From NCBI GenBank assembly GCA_036677425.1, contig JARFVT010000013.1, forward strand, positions 1,240,001-1,304,000: a stretch of 64,000 nucleotides of DNA. Reading direction: 5' to 3'. The translations under genes and the position numbers were made by a program. The stretch is from JARFVT01 sp036677425 (GTDB lineage Bacteria; Pseudomonadota; Alphaproteobacteria; UBA8366; Aestuariispiraceae). The notes below the pieces were generated by a model. The model made no database searches, was not told where the DNA came from, and saw nothing but the letters and a program-made list of their open reading frames with translations. Positions within the stretch are counted from its first letter, which is position 1. The number at the start of each line of letters is the position of its first letter. Shown here in pieces: positions 34,745 to 44,612 of this stretch.

Positions 34745-36388
34745 ATGACGGCTCGCCATGGTGGAGAAGTTCTTGTTGAACAGCTAAAAATTCAGGGTGT
34801 TGAGCGCGTATTTTGCGTTCCGGGTGAAAGCTATCTATCTGTGCTTGATGGATTATATGATTCGAAAATTGATACGGTTATTTGCCGCCAAGAAGGCGGT
34901 GCCGCCATGATGGCGGAGGCACATGGAAAATTAACAGGTAAACCAGGTATTGTTTTTGTAACCCGTGGCCCCGGTGCTACCAATGCGTCATCTGGCGTTC
35001 ATGTGGCATTTCAAGATTCGACACCAATGATTTTATTCATTGGTCAAGTAGCAAGAGACCAGCGCGACCGCGAAGCATTTCAAGAAGTCGATTACCGGCA
35101 AATGTTTTGCCCATTGGCAAAATGGGTTGGTGAAATTAGTCAACCAGAACGTATCGCCGAATATATTTCACACGCATTTCATATTGCAACATCTGGTCGT
35201 CCTGGTCCTGTTGTCTTGGCATTACCCGAAGATATGATTTCGGCAATGGTTGATATAGATGATGTTAAGAAATCTACGGTAACAAGCGATGATGTTAGCC
35301 CAGTGATTGCCAATGAAATTGCCGATAATATCAGGGCAGCAAAAAAACCTTTAATCATAGTTGGCGGCAGTGGCTGGTCAGCGGAAACAGCAACCGATTT
35401 AGCAAATTTTGCAGAAAATTTTGACATCGCGGTTGGCGCATCATTTCGATGCCAAGATTATATGGATAACCGCCATCCATGTTATGTGGGCGATGTTGGC
35501 ATTGCCATTAATCCAAAACTTGCCAAAAGAGTTAAAGAAGCCGATTTATTAATAGTTATCGGCGCAAGATTAGGAGAAATTACCACCAGCGGTTATTCAT
35601 TAATTGATATTCCAACCCCACAACAAAAACTTATCCATATTTATCCTGATGCCAGTGAATTAGGCCGAGTTTATCGCCCTGATATGGCTGTTTGTCAAAA
35701 TTCTGCTGCATTGATTAAGGAGCTGGTCAAGCTAGGCGAATCAAAATGCCCCGCGCGGGCAGAAATGACAAAATCAGCGCGTCAAGATTATGAAGATTGG
35801 CAAAAACCAGTTGAAACACCAGGTAAAGTTAAGCTGGAACAAATAATTAAATGGCTTAATGAAAATTTAGACGATGACGCAATTTTAACCAATGGTGCTG
35901 GTAACCACACCGTTTGGTTGCATCGTTATTATAATTATAAAGTTTGGCCAACACAGTTAGCACCAACATCTGGCTCAATGGGCTATGGCCTACCTGCTGC
36001 CATTGCGGCAAAATTGCATTTCCCGCAAAAAACTGTGGTTAGTATCGCTGGCGATGGTTGCATTCAAATGTGTATTCAAGAATTTGCAACTGCTGTGCAA
36101 CATGGGGCAAATGGTATTATTATCATTGCAAATAACGGCATGTATGGCACAATTCGTATGCATCAAGAAAAAAACTATCCTAATCGGGTAAGCGGTACTG
36201 ATTTAGTTAATCCCGATTTTGCCGCCCTCGCCAAGGCCTATGGCGGGCATGGCGAAAGCGTTACATCGACTGCAGAATTTGCCGATGCCTTCATTCGCGC
36301 CCAAAAAAGCGGCAAGCCTGCGATGATTGAACTTAGCATGGATCCAGAGGCATTATCACCTGTCTTACGTTTAACGCCAAAGACATAA
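34745..36388 (+). CDS. Thiamine diphosphate-dependent enzyme, acetolactate synthase-like
   Basis: This 547-residue protein has AGGGGAA before the ATG. The N-terminal ThDP pyrimidine domain contains catalytic Glu50 (RQEGGAAMMAEAHGK). A central domain and the C-terminal pyrophosphate domain with GDGCIQMCIQEF through IIIANN follow. It lacks a neighbouring small subunit (ilvH), so it is unlikely to be the biosynthetic AHAS. It is a catabolic or unassigned member (acetolactate synthase, glyoxylate carboligase or oxalyl-CoA decarboxylase type). The substrate cannot be read from sequence. Confidence 0.82.
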   Translation: MTARHGGEVLVEQLKIQGVERVFCVPGESYLSVLDGLYDSKIDTVICRQEGGAAMMAEAHGKLTGKPGIVFVTRGPGATNASSGVHVAFQDSTPMILFIGQVARDQRDREAFQEVDYRQMFCPLAKWVGEISQPERIAEYISHAFHIATSGRPGPVVLALPEDMISAMVDIDDVKKSTVTSDDVSPVIANEIADNIRAAKKPLIIVGGSGWSAETATDLANFAENFDIAVGASFRCQDYMDNRHPCYVGDVGIAINPKLAKRVKEADLLIVIGARLGEITTSGYSLIDIPTPQQKLIHIYPDASELGRVYRPDMAVCQNSAALIKELVKLGESKCPARAEMTKSARQDYEDWQKPVETPGKVKLEQIIKWLNENLDDDAILTNGAGNHTVWLHRYYNYKVWPTQLAPTSGSMGYGLPAAIAAKLHFPQKTVVSIAGDGCIQMCIQEFATAVQHGANGIIIIANNGMYGTIRMHQEKNYPNRVSGTDLVNPDFAALAKAYGGHGESVTSTAEFADAFIRAQKSGKPAMIELSMDPEALSPVLRLTPKT

Positions 36389-36419
36389 TATATAATTATA
36401 AAGTTAATTGGTTTTTTAA

Positions 36420-37574
36420 TTAAAGCCAGTTAACTTTATTTAAATTAGCAAGCTTGGCAAATTTAGAAAGCTCTAAATCCAATCCATCTCGTTGCTGTTT
36501 ACTCCATTCAATGTCATTTTCAGGCCAAAAATTAATGATATTTAAAATGCCAGTTTTGCGATCTGCCTTGGCTTCTATTCGCCCAATGAAATTATCACCC
36601 TGAAGCAATAGATAAACATAATATCCCCATATGCGTTTTTCTTTCGGTAAAAAAATTTCAATTTTATAATCAATATTAAAGATATTTTTCAACCTTTGAC
36701 GATCACGCACCAATGGATCAAATGGGTTAATAATTCGTATTTGATCTGATAATGGCGTTAAATCATTAATTCGTTGATCGATATTATTAAATGCAAATGA
36801 CTTAATATAGGAACCATCGGCGGCTTGCCATTCGACTGGTATTATTTCGCTTAAATTTATATCCAACCATGATTTTACTTCGCCTATGTCCGTTGCATCC
36901 CAGAATGATTTTATTTCTTTTGGGGTTGCCACTGCTAATCTATCCAATGCCCCGTGGCATAACCAATTAATTTGTTGCATATCCCTATGGTTTTTATAAA
37001 ATATTTCTTTGGGAATGACATTTTTTGCCATATCATAGAATTTAATAAATTTTTTGCGATGTGATGTGGCTAGTTCCCCCGCATACCATAAATATTCAAG
37101 CATTCTTTTATGCGGCGGCCTTGACCATATTTTTTTGTTGGTATTTATTTTGCTTTTAAAATCACGGGTCGACACTGCGCCATCATTGGTTATTTTTAAT
37201 ATTATTTGATCTCGCCAAAACTCAAGATCGCTTAAATCATAATATTTTGACATTTTCCTTTCCATTCGTTGGAATTGCCGCCCCCATATGGGGTAAAATT
37301 CCATGGGAATTACCGAGGCATCATGGGTAAAATGTTCAAATATATATTGTTTAGAACAAAGCAATTGATCTAATATTGCTTCGTTATAACCACTATTGCG
37401 GCTCCATAATATATGATGATGGGCGCGTGCTACATTTTGAATGCTATCAAGCTGTATAAAACCCAATTTTTTTATAATTTGTAATATATCAAGCTGTTCA
37501 TCAGGGTTTGACACAAGCAAATTTGTATCTAGCCATAAATGCCGCATATTACGATTATCAATTTTAAAAACCAT
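36420..37574 (-). CDS. Winged-helix DNA-binding protein, YcaQ/DUF1006 family
   Basis: This 384-residue protein has the family start LGFIQLDSIQNVARAHHHILWSRN (about 32-56), then PPHKRMLEYLWYAGELATSHRKKFIKFYD, and the C-terminal LVRDRQRLKNIFNIDYKIEIFLPKEKRIWGYY. YcaQ homologues are DNA glycosylases that unhook interstrand crosslinks. This enzymatic role is by family only. Start may be M1 or the ATG at codon 10. It is convergent with the ThDP enzyme gene. Confidence 0.78.
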   Translation of the reverse strand: MVFKIDNRNMRHLWLDTNLLVSNPDEQLDILQIIKKLGFIQLDSIQNVARAHHHILWSRNSGYNEAILDQLLCSKQYIFEHFTHDASVIPMEFYPIWGRQFQRMERKMSKYYDLSDLEFWRDQIILKITNDGAVSTRDFKSKINTNKKIWSRPPHKRMLEYLWYAGELATSHRKKFIKFYDMAKNVIPKEIFYKNHRDMQQINWLCHGALDRLAVATPKEIKSFWDATDIGEVKSWLDINLSEIIPVEWQAADGSYIKSFAFNNIDQRINDLTPLSDQIRIINPFDPLVRDRQRLKNIFNIDYKIEIFLPKEKRIWGYYVYLLLQGDNFIGRIEAKADRKTGILNIINFWPENDIEWSKQQRDGLDLELSKFAKLANLNKVNWL

Positions 37575-37588
37575 ATTGATAATAAAAG

Positions 37589-38209
37589 TTACCTAGCAAC
37601 AGCAGTGAAAATGCTAGCCGCTATCAAACTACCACCGCCAACATAACCAATTTTCTTTTTGGCATTTGAACCTTGTAATAGAATCTTAGCCTTAACGGAT
37701 AATATAACATATATAGCTAAAATTAGACCAACAACTATTGTTGAAGTTAAAATCAAAATATTAATTTGTATGAGTATATTGGCATTTTGGTCTATGAATT
37801 GGCTTAAAAAAGCCATATAAAACATTATTCCTTTAGGGTTAAGAGCCGCAGATAAAAATTCAGCTTTGAAACTTTTAAATATTTCTGATGAATAAGCGCC
37901 ATTGCTAAGATTAGAAATTGGCTTTCTTCCATCTGCAATAGCTAAATAACCTAAATACGCCATATAAAAAACACCAGCCCATTTTATAATTTGAAATAAA
38001 ACAGGCGAAGCACTCATAATCGCACCCACGCCAAGCAATGATAAAATCATTAAAAATATATCGCCAATCAAAATACCACCAATACTAGCAAAGGCAGTCC
38101 GAAAGCCTTTGCTTAATGATTGTCCAATTAGTAGTAATACACATGGTCCTGGTATTAATGTAATAACGGCACTTGCAATGATAAAAGCAATCAATGTATC
38201 AATTGTCAT
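37589..38209 (-). CDS. LysE/RhtB family amino acid exporter
   Basis: ATG at 38209 preceded by AAGGA gives 206 residues, MTIDTLIAFIIASAVITLIPGPCVLLLIGQ. The upstream frame to 38263 lacks family sequence. It has six hydrophobic segments and the GPxxxxxxGQSLSKGFRTAFAS motif of the LysE/RhtB superfamily (homoserine, threonine or lysine efflux). The substrate is unknown. It is 15 bp upstream of the YcaQ-like gene on the same strand. Confidence 0.88.
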   Translation of the reverse strand: MTIDTLIAFIIASAVITLIPGPCVLLLIGQSLSKGFRTAFASIGGILIGDIFLMILSLLGVGAIMSASPVLFQIIKWAGVFYMAYLGYLAIADGRKPISNLSNGAYSSEIFKSFKAEFLSAALNPKGIMFYMAFLSQFIDQNANILIQINILILTSTIVVGLILAIYVILSVKAKILLQGSNAKKKIGYVGGGSLIAASIFTAVAR

Positions 38210-38282
38210 GCTAATTCCTTGTCTTGCCAAAACTGCAGAAACCACAATTGGCATATCTTCCAAATTAAATCACAGCAAAAAA

Positions 38283-38312
38283 CCCCATAACAACATAAAA
38301 GTCGGTATGGGG
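38283..38312 (-). terminator. Terminator of the cytochrome c gene
   Basis: CCCCATA (38283-38289) and TATGGGG (38306-38312) form a 7-bp stem. On the minus strand it is followed by TTTTTTG. It lies 35 bp after the cytochrome c stop. Confidence 0.75.
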
Positions 38313-38346
38313 CTTAATATTTTATAGCCATATAATATAACATATA

Positions 38347-38733
38347 TTATTTAGCTGTTTTTAAATATTCAATTAAATTAACGCGATCAGCTTCTTTTTT
38401 AACTTTAACAGCCATTTTAGCTTTTTTGATGAATTTTTTAGGTTTTTTTAACCATTCATCCAATTTATCATCAGTCCATTTAAACTCAGCAGCCGCAAGG
38501 CCTTTTGAATATTTTTTAAACCCTTCAGCTTTACCAGCAACACGTGTAGTAACCCCCCAAAGCGCAGGACCAGTAGCATGCTTACCACCCTCAACAAGCT
38601 TACCATGGCATGATTTGCATTTTTTCTTGTAATATTTTGCGCCCGCTTCAACATCACCAGCAAATGATGCCGCCGCATTTAGACCAACAGATAGAATTAA
38701 AGCCAAAATAATCGCAGAAGTTTTTTTAAACAT
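38347..38733 (-). CDS. Class I c-type cytochrome (c2-like)
   Basis: This 128-residue protein has a signal peptide (1-25, ASFA) and one heme site CKSCH (39-43). GPALWGV follows, and a likely axial Met107 lies in KKAKMAVKV. It is very lysine-rich, so strongly basic, as expected of a soluble electron carrier docking on an oxidase. It may donate electrons to the cbb3 oxidase encoded at 53340-61189, though it could be a bc1-linked carrier to another oxidase. Confidence 0.85.
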   Translation of the reverse strand: MFKKTSAIILALILSVGLNAAASFAGDVEAGAKYYKKKCKSCHGKLVEGGKHATGPALWGVTTRVAGKAEGFKKYSKGLAAAEFKWTDDKLDEWLKKPKKFIKKAKMAVKVKKEADRVNLIEYLKTAK

Positions 38734-38932
38734 TCTTATTTATCTACACAAAATATAAAATTATATGTAACCTATTGCCTATAATATATATAAGAAAAAG
38801 TAAAATACAAAGTAATATTTCAAATCAATTAATTTGAATTTTTAGTTATTATTATATATTATTATATTAAATTTATTAATATAATACTTTAAAGTCAATA
38901 ATTGTAATCAATAACAATGATCAGGCAAGTAA

Positions 38933-39085
38933 ATGGAACGTCAAATTATAATATTAATTTCTGCAATGGCAATAATTATCATTGCAATTGCATTATATAA
39001 AAACCGTGCCTTAACCAAAAAAGGCGTGATATCAGTCGCTATAATCGCGGGCGGATTAGGCCTAGCATTGGCGCTAACGCTTTAG
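38933..39085 (+). CDS. Small membrane protein, 50 residues
   Basis: ATG at 38933 opens a 51-codon frame. It codes two hydrophobic helices (about 4-21 and 32-49) separated by a basic loop, KNRALTKKG. A weak AGG lies about 9 bases upstream. It has its own direction between a minus-strand cytochrome c and a minus-strand membrane protein. Codon use and the membrane hairpin pattern suggest it is real. Function unknown. Confidence 0.55.
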   Translation: MERQIIILISAMAIIIIAIALYKNRALTKKGVISVAIIAGGLGLALALTL

Positions 39086-39254
39086 CAAAATATTTTATTC
39101 CCAATCAAAAAATACAATAATTTAATATTACTGTAAAACTACTAGCATTATAGCAAATCACTAATTATAAAGTCTTTCGTTAAAAACCCTTTATATTTTT
39201 TATGGCTATATTAACTGGCAAAGCCTTTACTAAATATTTCTTTTTCTGAATCAT

Positions 39255-39659
39255 TTAATCTCTGTTCCATTTTATGGCGTCTAAATGTACACTCACACCA
39301 ATAAAAAAGATAAATCCACCAATTACTTGTGACGCAGGGGTAGTAAAGACAGAACTAAAAAAATCGAAAAATTCCAAAAAATTGGATGGATTAGATAAAT
39401 CTATACCTTGGAAAGTAGAAACTATTGTCGCGCCTATCAACGCCCATATGCTTGAAAAAACCAAACTCATCAAAATCTTTATCACTGGTATAGACATGCA
39501 TATAATCAACCCAATAAACATGCCCGCAAATATATACCAACTATTATAATAAAAGCCCATATGAGCTGCAATAATCAAAATTTCGCCATAAATAACATTT
39601 GATGCTTTTTCATTAAATTTTGCTTGTATCATACCTTTATATATTGAATTTAATTTCAT
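39255..39659 (-). CDS. Hypothetical membrane protein
   Basis: This 134-residue protein has three or four hydrophobic segments (about 24-55, 57-82, 108-122). A short conserved-looking segment FSSIWALIGATI lies in the middle. I do not recognise a family. It begins 47 bp after the guaA stop on the same strand, so it could be expressed from the gua operon. Confidence 0.65.
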   Translation of the reverse strand: MKLNSIYKGMIQAKFNEKASNVIYGEILIIAAHMGFYYNSWYIFAGMFIGLIICMSIPVIKILMSLVFSSIWALIGATIVSTFQGIDLSNPSNFLEFFDFFSSVFTTPASQVIGGFIFFIGVSVHLDAIKWNRD

Positions 39660-39706
39660 CGCATCCTCTAAATTTATTATAACTCTCCACTAAAGAATAG
39701 CTAGAA

Positions 39707-41257
39707 TCATTCCCATTCAATTGTTCCAGGTGGCTTTGATGTGCAATCATAAACCACACGGTTAATGCCGCGCACTTGGTTTATTATTCTGGTCGAAACC
39801 TTTGATAAAAATTCATGTTGAAATGGGTATGAATCTGCTGTCATGCCATCGGTTGATGTAACTGCACGCAAGGCACATACATATTCATATGTGCGTTGAT
39901 CGCCCATCACGCCAACGGTTTTAACTGGTAATAATACGGCAAATGCCTGCCATATATCATCATATAAGCCTGCGTTAATTATTTCTTCCAAATAAATTGC
40001 ATCGGCTTTGCGTAATATATTGCATTTTTCAATGGTTACATCACCGGGAATTCTGATGGCAAGACCTGGTCCAGGAAAAGGATGGCGGCTTATTATTTTT
40101 TCGGGTAAGCCTAGCTCCAAACCTAGCACCCTGACCTCATCTTTAAATAATTCGCGTAATGGTTCGACCAAACTCATCTTCATACGATCTGGCAAGCCAC
40201 CAACATTATGATGAGATTTAATCGTAACCGTATTATCGCCAGTAAAAGATACACTTTCAATCACATCGGGATATAATGTACCTTGGGCAAGGAAATCAGC
40301 CCCGCCAAGTTTTTTAGCCTCCGCATCAAAAACATCGATGAATAAACCGCCGATTATTTTACGTTTTTTCTCTGGATCATTCACTCCTGCAAGCTTGCCC
40401 AAGAATAGATCAGCCGCATCAACATGTACTAATGGTATATTATAATTATCGCGAAAAACCTCGATAACTTGTGCCGCCTCACCTTGGCGTAACAAGCCAT
40501 GATCGACAAAAATACATGTTAATTGATCGCCGATTGCTTGATGAATAAGCACTGCCGCCACCGATGAATCAACACCGCCAGAAAGACCGCAAACCACGTG
40601 TTTATCACCAACTTGAGCGCGAATTTTTGCAATTTCTTGATCTTTAAATGCTGCCATCGTCCAATTGCCTTTACATCCACAAACCTGATGTAAAAAATTA
40701 GATATTAATTTGCTACCATGCGGGGTATGGGCGACCTCTGGATGAAATTGCACGCCGTAAATATGTTTTTTATCATTGGCAATAACCGCAAAAGGCGCAC
40801 CGTCTGACTTGGCAACCACGCGAAAGCCAGCGGGCAATTTAACAACCCTATCGCCATGGCTCATCCATACTGTTTCTTTATTACCAATAGACCAAGCGCC
40901 TGCAAATAAATCGCAATCATCATCAATATCAATCACGGCACGACCAAATTCTTGATGGTCGCTTGCGTTGACCTCGCCGCCTAAGTGTGTACAAATTATT
41001 TGTTGACCATAGCAAATACCCAAAATTGGCAAGCCCATGTCAAATAATTCATCTGGCGCGCGCGGCGTGTCATGATGAGTTGCACTTGATGGCCCGCCGC
41101 TTAAAATAACACCCATCGGATTATATTGGCGAATGGTTTTTGCATCGACCTTATTAAATGGCTGTATTTGACAATAAACTCCGCTTTCGCGCACTCGTCT
41201 TGCAATTAATTGCGTTACTTGGCTGCCAAAATCAAGGATAAGTATTTTTTCACTCAT
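39707..41257 (-). CDS. guaA: GMP synthase (glutamine-hydrolysing)
   Basis: This 516-residue enzyme aminates XMP to GMP. The class I glutaminase domain has Cys82 (GICYGQQ) and His172/Glu174 (FHPEVAHTPHG). The ATP pyrophosphatase domain has the P-loop GLSGGVDSSVAA (224-235). The C-terminal dimerisation domain ends PPGTIEWE, as is standard. It is the last recognised gene of guaB-rsmB-guaA on the minus strand, 24 bp from rsmB. Confidence 0.97.
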   Translation of the reverse strand: MSEKILILDFGSQVTQLIARRVRESGVYCQIQPFNKVDAKTIRQYNPMGVILSGGPSSATHHDTPRAPDELFDMGLPILGICYGQQIICTHLGGEVNASDHQEFGRAVIDIDDDCDLFAGAWSIGNKETVWMSHGDRVVKLPAGFRVVAKSDGAPFAVIANDKKHIYGVQFHPEVAHTPHGSKLISNFLHQVCGCKGNWTMAAFKDQEIAKIRAQVGDKHVVCGLSGGVDSSVAAVLIHQAIGDQLTCIFVDHGLLRQGEAAQVIEVFRDNYNIPLVHVDAADLFLGKLAGVNDPEKKRKIIGGLFIDVFDAEAKKLGGADFLAQGTLYPDVIESVSFTGDNTVTIKSHHNVGGLPDRMKMSLVEPLRELFKDEVRVLGLELGLPEKIISRHPFPGPGLAIRIPGDVTIEKCNILRKADAIYLEEIINAGLYDDIWQAFAVLLPVKTVGVMGDQRTYEYVCALRAVTSTDGMTADSYPFQHEFLSKVSTRIINQVRGINRVVYDCTSKPPGTIEWE

Positions 41258-41281
41258 GTTATAATTCCAATACTCATTATG

Positions 41282-42634
41282 TTATTCAATATTATTTGAA
41301 TATCTTAAGCAGGTTAATTTACGCTCTAAAATTGCTGCAAAAAAACCGTCCGTACCATGATCTGCAGGGGTAAGACGCAATATATCACCATCTACAGGGC
41401 AAGGACAGTCCATTACATCTTGCCAAACATCTTTCAATGGGTGAATAAAGAAATCTTTATTTTCATTTAAAAATCTATCAACAATCACTTCATTTTCTTC
41501 GGGTAAAAGCGAACATGTGGCATATATTAATCGACCACCCGCCATAACCAATCGTGATGCTGAATCAAGGATTGAAAATTGTAATTTTGCCAATTCGTCC
41601 AAATCCTTACTAGTCAATCGCCATTTGCTATCTGGATTACGTCGCCATGTGCCGGTGCCACTACACGGGGCATCAACCAAAACCCGATCAAACCCACCGC
41701 CAAAACGACCAGCGCGGCGTTTTATCCATTTATCGCGTTCCGATGTTAATGGCCTGCGTTCGACCATATGCACGCCAGCGCGTTTTAATCTAACTGCGGC
41801 ACGTTTAAGCCTACCCTCGGAAATATCACAGGCAACTATGCGACCACTATTATTCATATCAGCAGCCAAGGCTAAAGTTTTACCACCAGCACCAGCGCAA
41901 AAATCAACCACCTTTGCCCCCGGTTTTGCATCGACTAATGAAGATAATATTTGTGATCCTTCATCCTGAATTTCAATCAATCCAGATTTAAATGCTTCAC
42001 ATCCAGACAATGGCTTACGCAAGTTTAACCTTAGCCCATTTGGCGAGAATTTTGTTTCTGCCACATATATTTTTTCACGCGCAAGGGCATCTTTGGCCTC
42101 TTCTCTTGTGCCTTTTAATGTGTTTACGCGAATATCAACCGTTGCCTCATTAGACATTATTGATAATTGCCTAACCGTATCATCGCCATATAATCTAACG
42201 AATCTTTTTTCCATCCATTTAGGGAAATTACCTTTAACATCAATTGGTTGACAATCGATATCGGGTTGTTTGTTTTCCAACTCCACCAACATGCGCGTTT
42301 CACCCGCGCTTAATTCTTTCGGCGCATATTTACCACCATCGAACCATTCGGTTAATTTTTTTAAATTTTTACCATCCCATAATGATAACCATATTAAAAC
42401 CCGTTGACGGTTGGCAAAAACATTTATGTCGCAACGAACTAACCACCAATCGATTTGTGAATGTCGCCTTAATACACCATAAACCATACCCGCAATTGCC
42501 TGACGATCTTTTGACCCTGCAAAACGATTGGCACGAGCCCAATCACTTAATAATTTATCGGCGGGCCTACTATCACCATCATCCATCATATCCACTAATT
42601 TAATTGCTGTATCAAGCCTTGCACCTGATTTCAT
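41282..42634 (-). CDS. rsmB: RsmB/NOP family RNA m5C methyltransferase
   Basis: This 450-residue SAM-dependent methyltransferase likely modifies 16S rRNA. It has an N-terminal NusB-like helical domain, then DEGSQILSSLVDAKPGAKVVDFCAGAGGKTLALA (SAM motif I), VDAPCSGTGTWRRNPDSKW (motif IV, catalytic-release Cys) and YATCSLLPEENE (motif VI, nucleophile Cys). It lies between guaB and guaA, a common alphaproteobacterial arrangement. The exact target base is by family. Confidence 0.88.
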   Translation of the reverse strand: MKSGARLDTAIKLVDMMDDGDSRPADKLLSDWARANRFAGSKDRQAIAGMVYGVLRRHSQIDWWLVRCDINVFANRQRVLIWLSLWDGKNLKKLTEWFDGGKYAPKELSAGETRMLVELENKQPDIDCQPIDVKGNFPKWMEKRFVRLYGDDTVRQLSIMSNEATVDIRVNTLKGTREEAKDALAREKIYVAETKFSPNGLRLNLRKPLSGCEAFKSGLIEIQDEGSQILSSLVDAKPGAKVVDFCAGAGGKTLALAADMNNSGRIVACDISEGRLKRAAVRLKRAGVHMVERRPLTSERDKWIKRRAGRFGGGFDRVLVDAPCSGTGTWRRNPDSKWRLTSKDLDELAKLQFSILDSASRLVMAGGRLIYATCSLLPEENEVIVDRFLNENKDFFIHPLKDVWQDVMDCPCPVDGDILRLTPADHGTDGFFAAILERKLTCLRYSNNIE

Positions 42635-42670
42635 AATTATTTTCTCTCTTAAATAATGTTATTTATAAAA

Positions 42671-44134
42671 TTAACTACTGCTATGATAATTTGGCGCTTC
42701 TTTCGTAACGGTGATATCATGAACATGACTTTCGCGTAACCCAGCCGATGTTATGCGGCGAAATATACAATTTTCTTGCATCTCAGCGATTGTGCCATTA
42801 CCCGTATAGCCCATAGCGGCACGCAAGCCACCGATTAATTGGTGAATAACCCCGCTAACTGGCCCTTTAAATGGTACGCGACCTTCAACACCTTCGGGTA
42901 CAAATTTATTGCTATCATTGACTTGTTCTTGAAAATATCTATCGGCAGAACCACGCGCCATTGCACCGGCTGACCCCATACCACGATATGATTTATACGA
43001 CCTGCCTTGATATAAAAATACATCGCCAGGACTTTCTTGTGTTCCTGCCAGCAATGATCCGATCATCACGCAATCAGCACCCGCCGCTATGGCCTTGGCT
43101 AAATCACCAGAAAATTTTACACCACCATCAGCAATTGCAGGGACTCCTGCTTTTTTACAAATTTCTGATGCTTCTAAAACCGCACTTAATTGTGGCACCC
43201 CAACGCCAGCCACAATCCGCGTTGTGCAAATAGAACCAGGGCCAATACCAATTTTAACCGCATCGGCACCGGCATCAATCAATGCCTTTGCACCTTCGGC
43301 GGTGGCAATATTACCTGCGATAACTTGAACTGAGTTTGATAGACGCTTAACCGCGCTTACCTGTAATAATACGCCTTCGCTATGACCATGCGCCGTATCA
43401 ACCACGATAACATCAACGCCCGCATCAATTAACATTTCTGCACGCTCTATACCATTTGCGCCCGTACTGGTGGCGGCGGCAACGCGCAATCTACCTTGTT
43501 TATCTTTACAAGCATTAGGGAATTTTTGGCTTTTTTCGATGTCTTTAACGGTAATTAATCCAACACATTTTTTATCGTCATCAACGAATAACAGTTTTTC
43601 AATACGGTTCTCATGTAACAAGCGTTTTGCTTCTTCGCGGCTGCAATCTTCCCTAACTGTTATTAAAGACTTTCTTGTCATTAATTCTTTAACTGGTTGA
43701 TTTGGATCGATGGCAAAACGAACATCACGATTGGTTAATATACCGACTAAATGGCCTTTACGTTTTGACACCACGGGAATTCCGCTAATATTATTATGAC
43801 GCATAAGCTTATGGGCATCGGCTAATGTTTGTTCTGGTGTTATGGTGATAGGGTTAATAACCATGCCCGATTCGAATCTTTTAACCATCCGCACTTCATC
43901 GGCTTGTTGTTTGGCCGTTAAATTCTTATGAACCACACCAATTCCACCAAGCTGTGCCATTGCGATTGCCAATTTTGCTTCGGTTACCGTATCCATCGCC
44001 GATGATATTAATGGAATTCCAAGATTTATCTCTCTAGTCAGTCTTGTAATTATATTTGTTTGATGAGGCAGAACAGACGACCTTGCTGGTTGCAATAAAA
44101 CATCATCAAAAGTATAGGCTTCGCGCAATTCCAT
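42671..44134 (-). CDS. guaB: Inosine-5'-monophosphate dehydrogenase
   Basis: This 487-residue enzyme oxidises IMP to XMP, the first committed step to GMP. The TIM barrel is interrupted by two CBS domains (about 95-205). The catalytic loop GIGPGSICTTRIVAGVG contains Cys303. DGGVKFSGDLAKAIAAGADCVMIGSLLAGTQESPG and YRGMGSAGAM bind substrate. It is the first gene of guaB-rsmB-guaA. Nothing distinctive is visible in the 250 bp upstream. Confidence 0.97.
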   Translation of the reverse strand: MELREAYTFDDVLLQPARSSVLPHQTNIITRLTREINLGIPLISSAMDTVTEAKLAIAMAQLGGIGVVHKNLTAKQQADEVRMVKRFESGMVINPITITPEQTLADAHKLMRHNNISGIPVVSKRKGHLVGILTNRDVRFAIDPNQPVKELMTRKSLITVREDCSREEAKRLLHENRIEKLLFVDDDKKCVGLITVKDIEKSQKFPNACKDKQGRLRVAAATSTGANGIERAEMLIDAGVDVIVVDTAHGHSEGVLLQVSAVKRLSNSVQVIAGNIATAEGAKALIDAGADAVKIGIGPGSICTTRIVAGVGVPQLSAVLEASEICKKAGVPAIADGGVKFSGDLAKAIAAGADCVMIGSLLAGTQESPGDVFLYQGRSYKSYRGMGSAGAMARGSADRYFQEQVNDSNKFVPEGVEGRVPFKGPVSGVIHQLIGGLRAAMGYTGNGTIAEMQENCIFRRITSAGLRESHVHDITVTKEAPNYHSSS

Positions 44135-44386
44135 TTAAATATCCCTTATATTTAACTTTGATTGGCAAAATATACATATAACAAAGATAAAAACAAGGTT
44201 CAGATAAATAGTTAATGTATTTTACTAGTTATTTTATCTATTCACTGATACTTACCCTGCATAATAGGCCTGTTTTTTTTAATAACAGGCATCATAGTTT
44301 TCACATATATAAATTATTATAATTGAACAAACAGTGAAATAATCATGCTGTATAGATGTTATATATGAATGAAATTGCATGGGAAA

Positions 44387-44462
44387 TGGTGGGCGATGAC
44401 GGGTTCGAACCGCCGACCCCCTCGGTGTAAACGAGGTGCTCTGCCAGCTGAGCTAATCGCCC
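44387..44462 (-). tRNA. tRNA-Val(UAC)
   Basis: The 76-nt gene on the minus strand starts GGGCGATTAGCTCAGC and has anticodon TAC in loop TTTACAC flanked by CCTCG/CGAGG. The T-loop is TTCGAAC, and the 3' CCA is encoded. The acceptor stem GGGCGAT/ATCGCCC pairs perfectly. Confidence 0.95.
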
Positions 44463-44480
44463 ATTTCTTGATAATCATAG

Positions 44481-44509
44481 TATGTAATATATGTCAGGCT
44501 ATCTATCAA
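44481..44509 (-). promoter_or_regulatory. tRNA-Val promoter
   Basis: On the minus strand, TTGATA (44509-44504), 17 bp, TACATA (44486-44481). The -10 box ends 18 bp before the tRNA. Confidence 0.5.
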
Positions 44510-44550
44510 GCCACAGTTTGCATTTTTTTATTAAATTTTAATTTATTAAA

Positions 44551-44586
44551 ATATAGGCAACTATCCAACCAGATAATTGCCTATAT
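44551..44586 (-). terminator. Terminator after hup
   Basis: ATATAGGCAA (44551-44560) and TTGCCTATAT (44577-44586) form a perfect 10-bp stem with a 16-base loop, then TTTTAATAAATT on the minus strand. It lies 26 bp after the hup stop. Confidence 0.6.
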
Positions 44587-44612
44587 TCAGTAGTTTTTAA
44601 GCAATGCTAAAA

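Noticed and set aside
34745..36388. Biosynthetic acetolactate synthase large subunit (ilvB)
   Set aside because: There is no adjacent ilvH/ilvN small subunit or ilvC. Sequence alone shows only a ThDP-dependent decarboxylase-type enzyme.
44135..44386. Purine riboswitch upstream of guaB
   Set aside because: No conserved three-way junction or purine-riboswitch loop sequences are visible; the region is plain AT-rich DNA.
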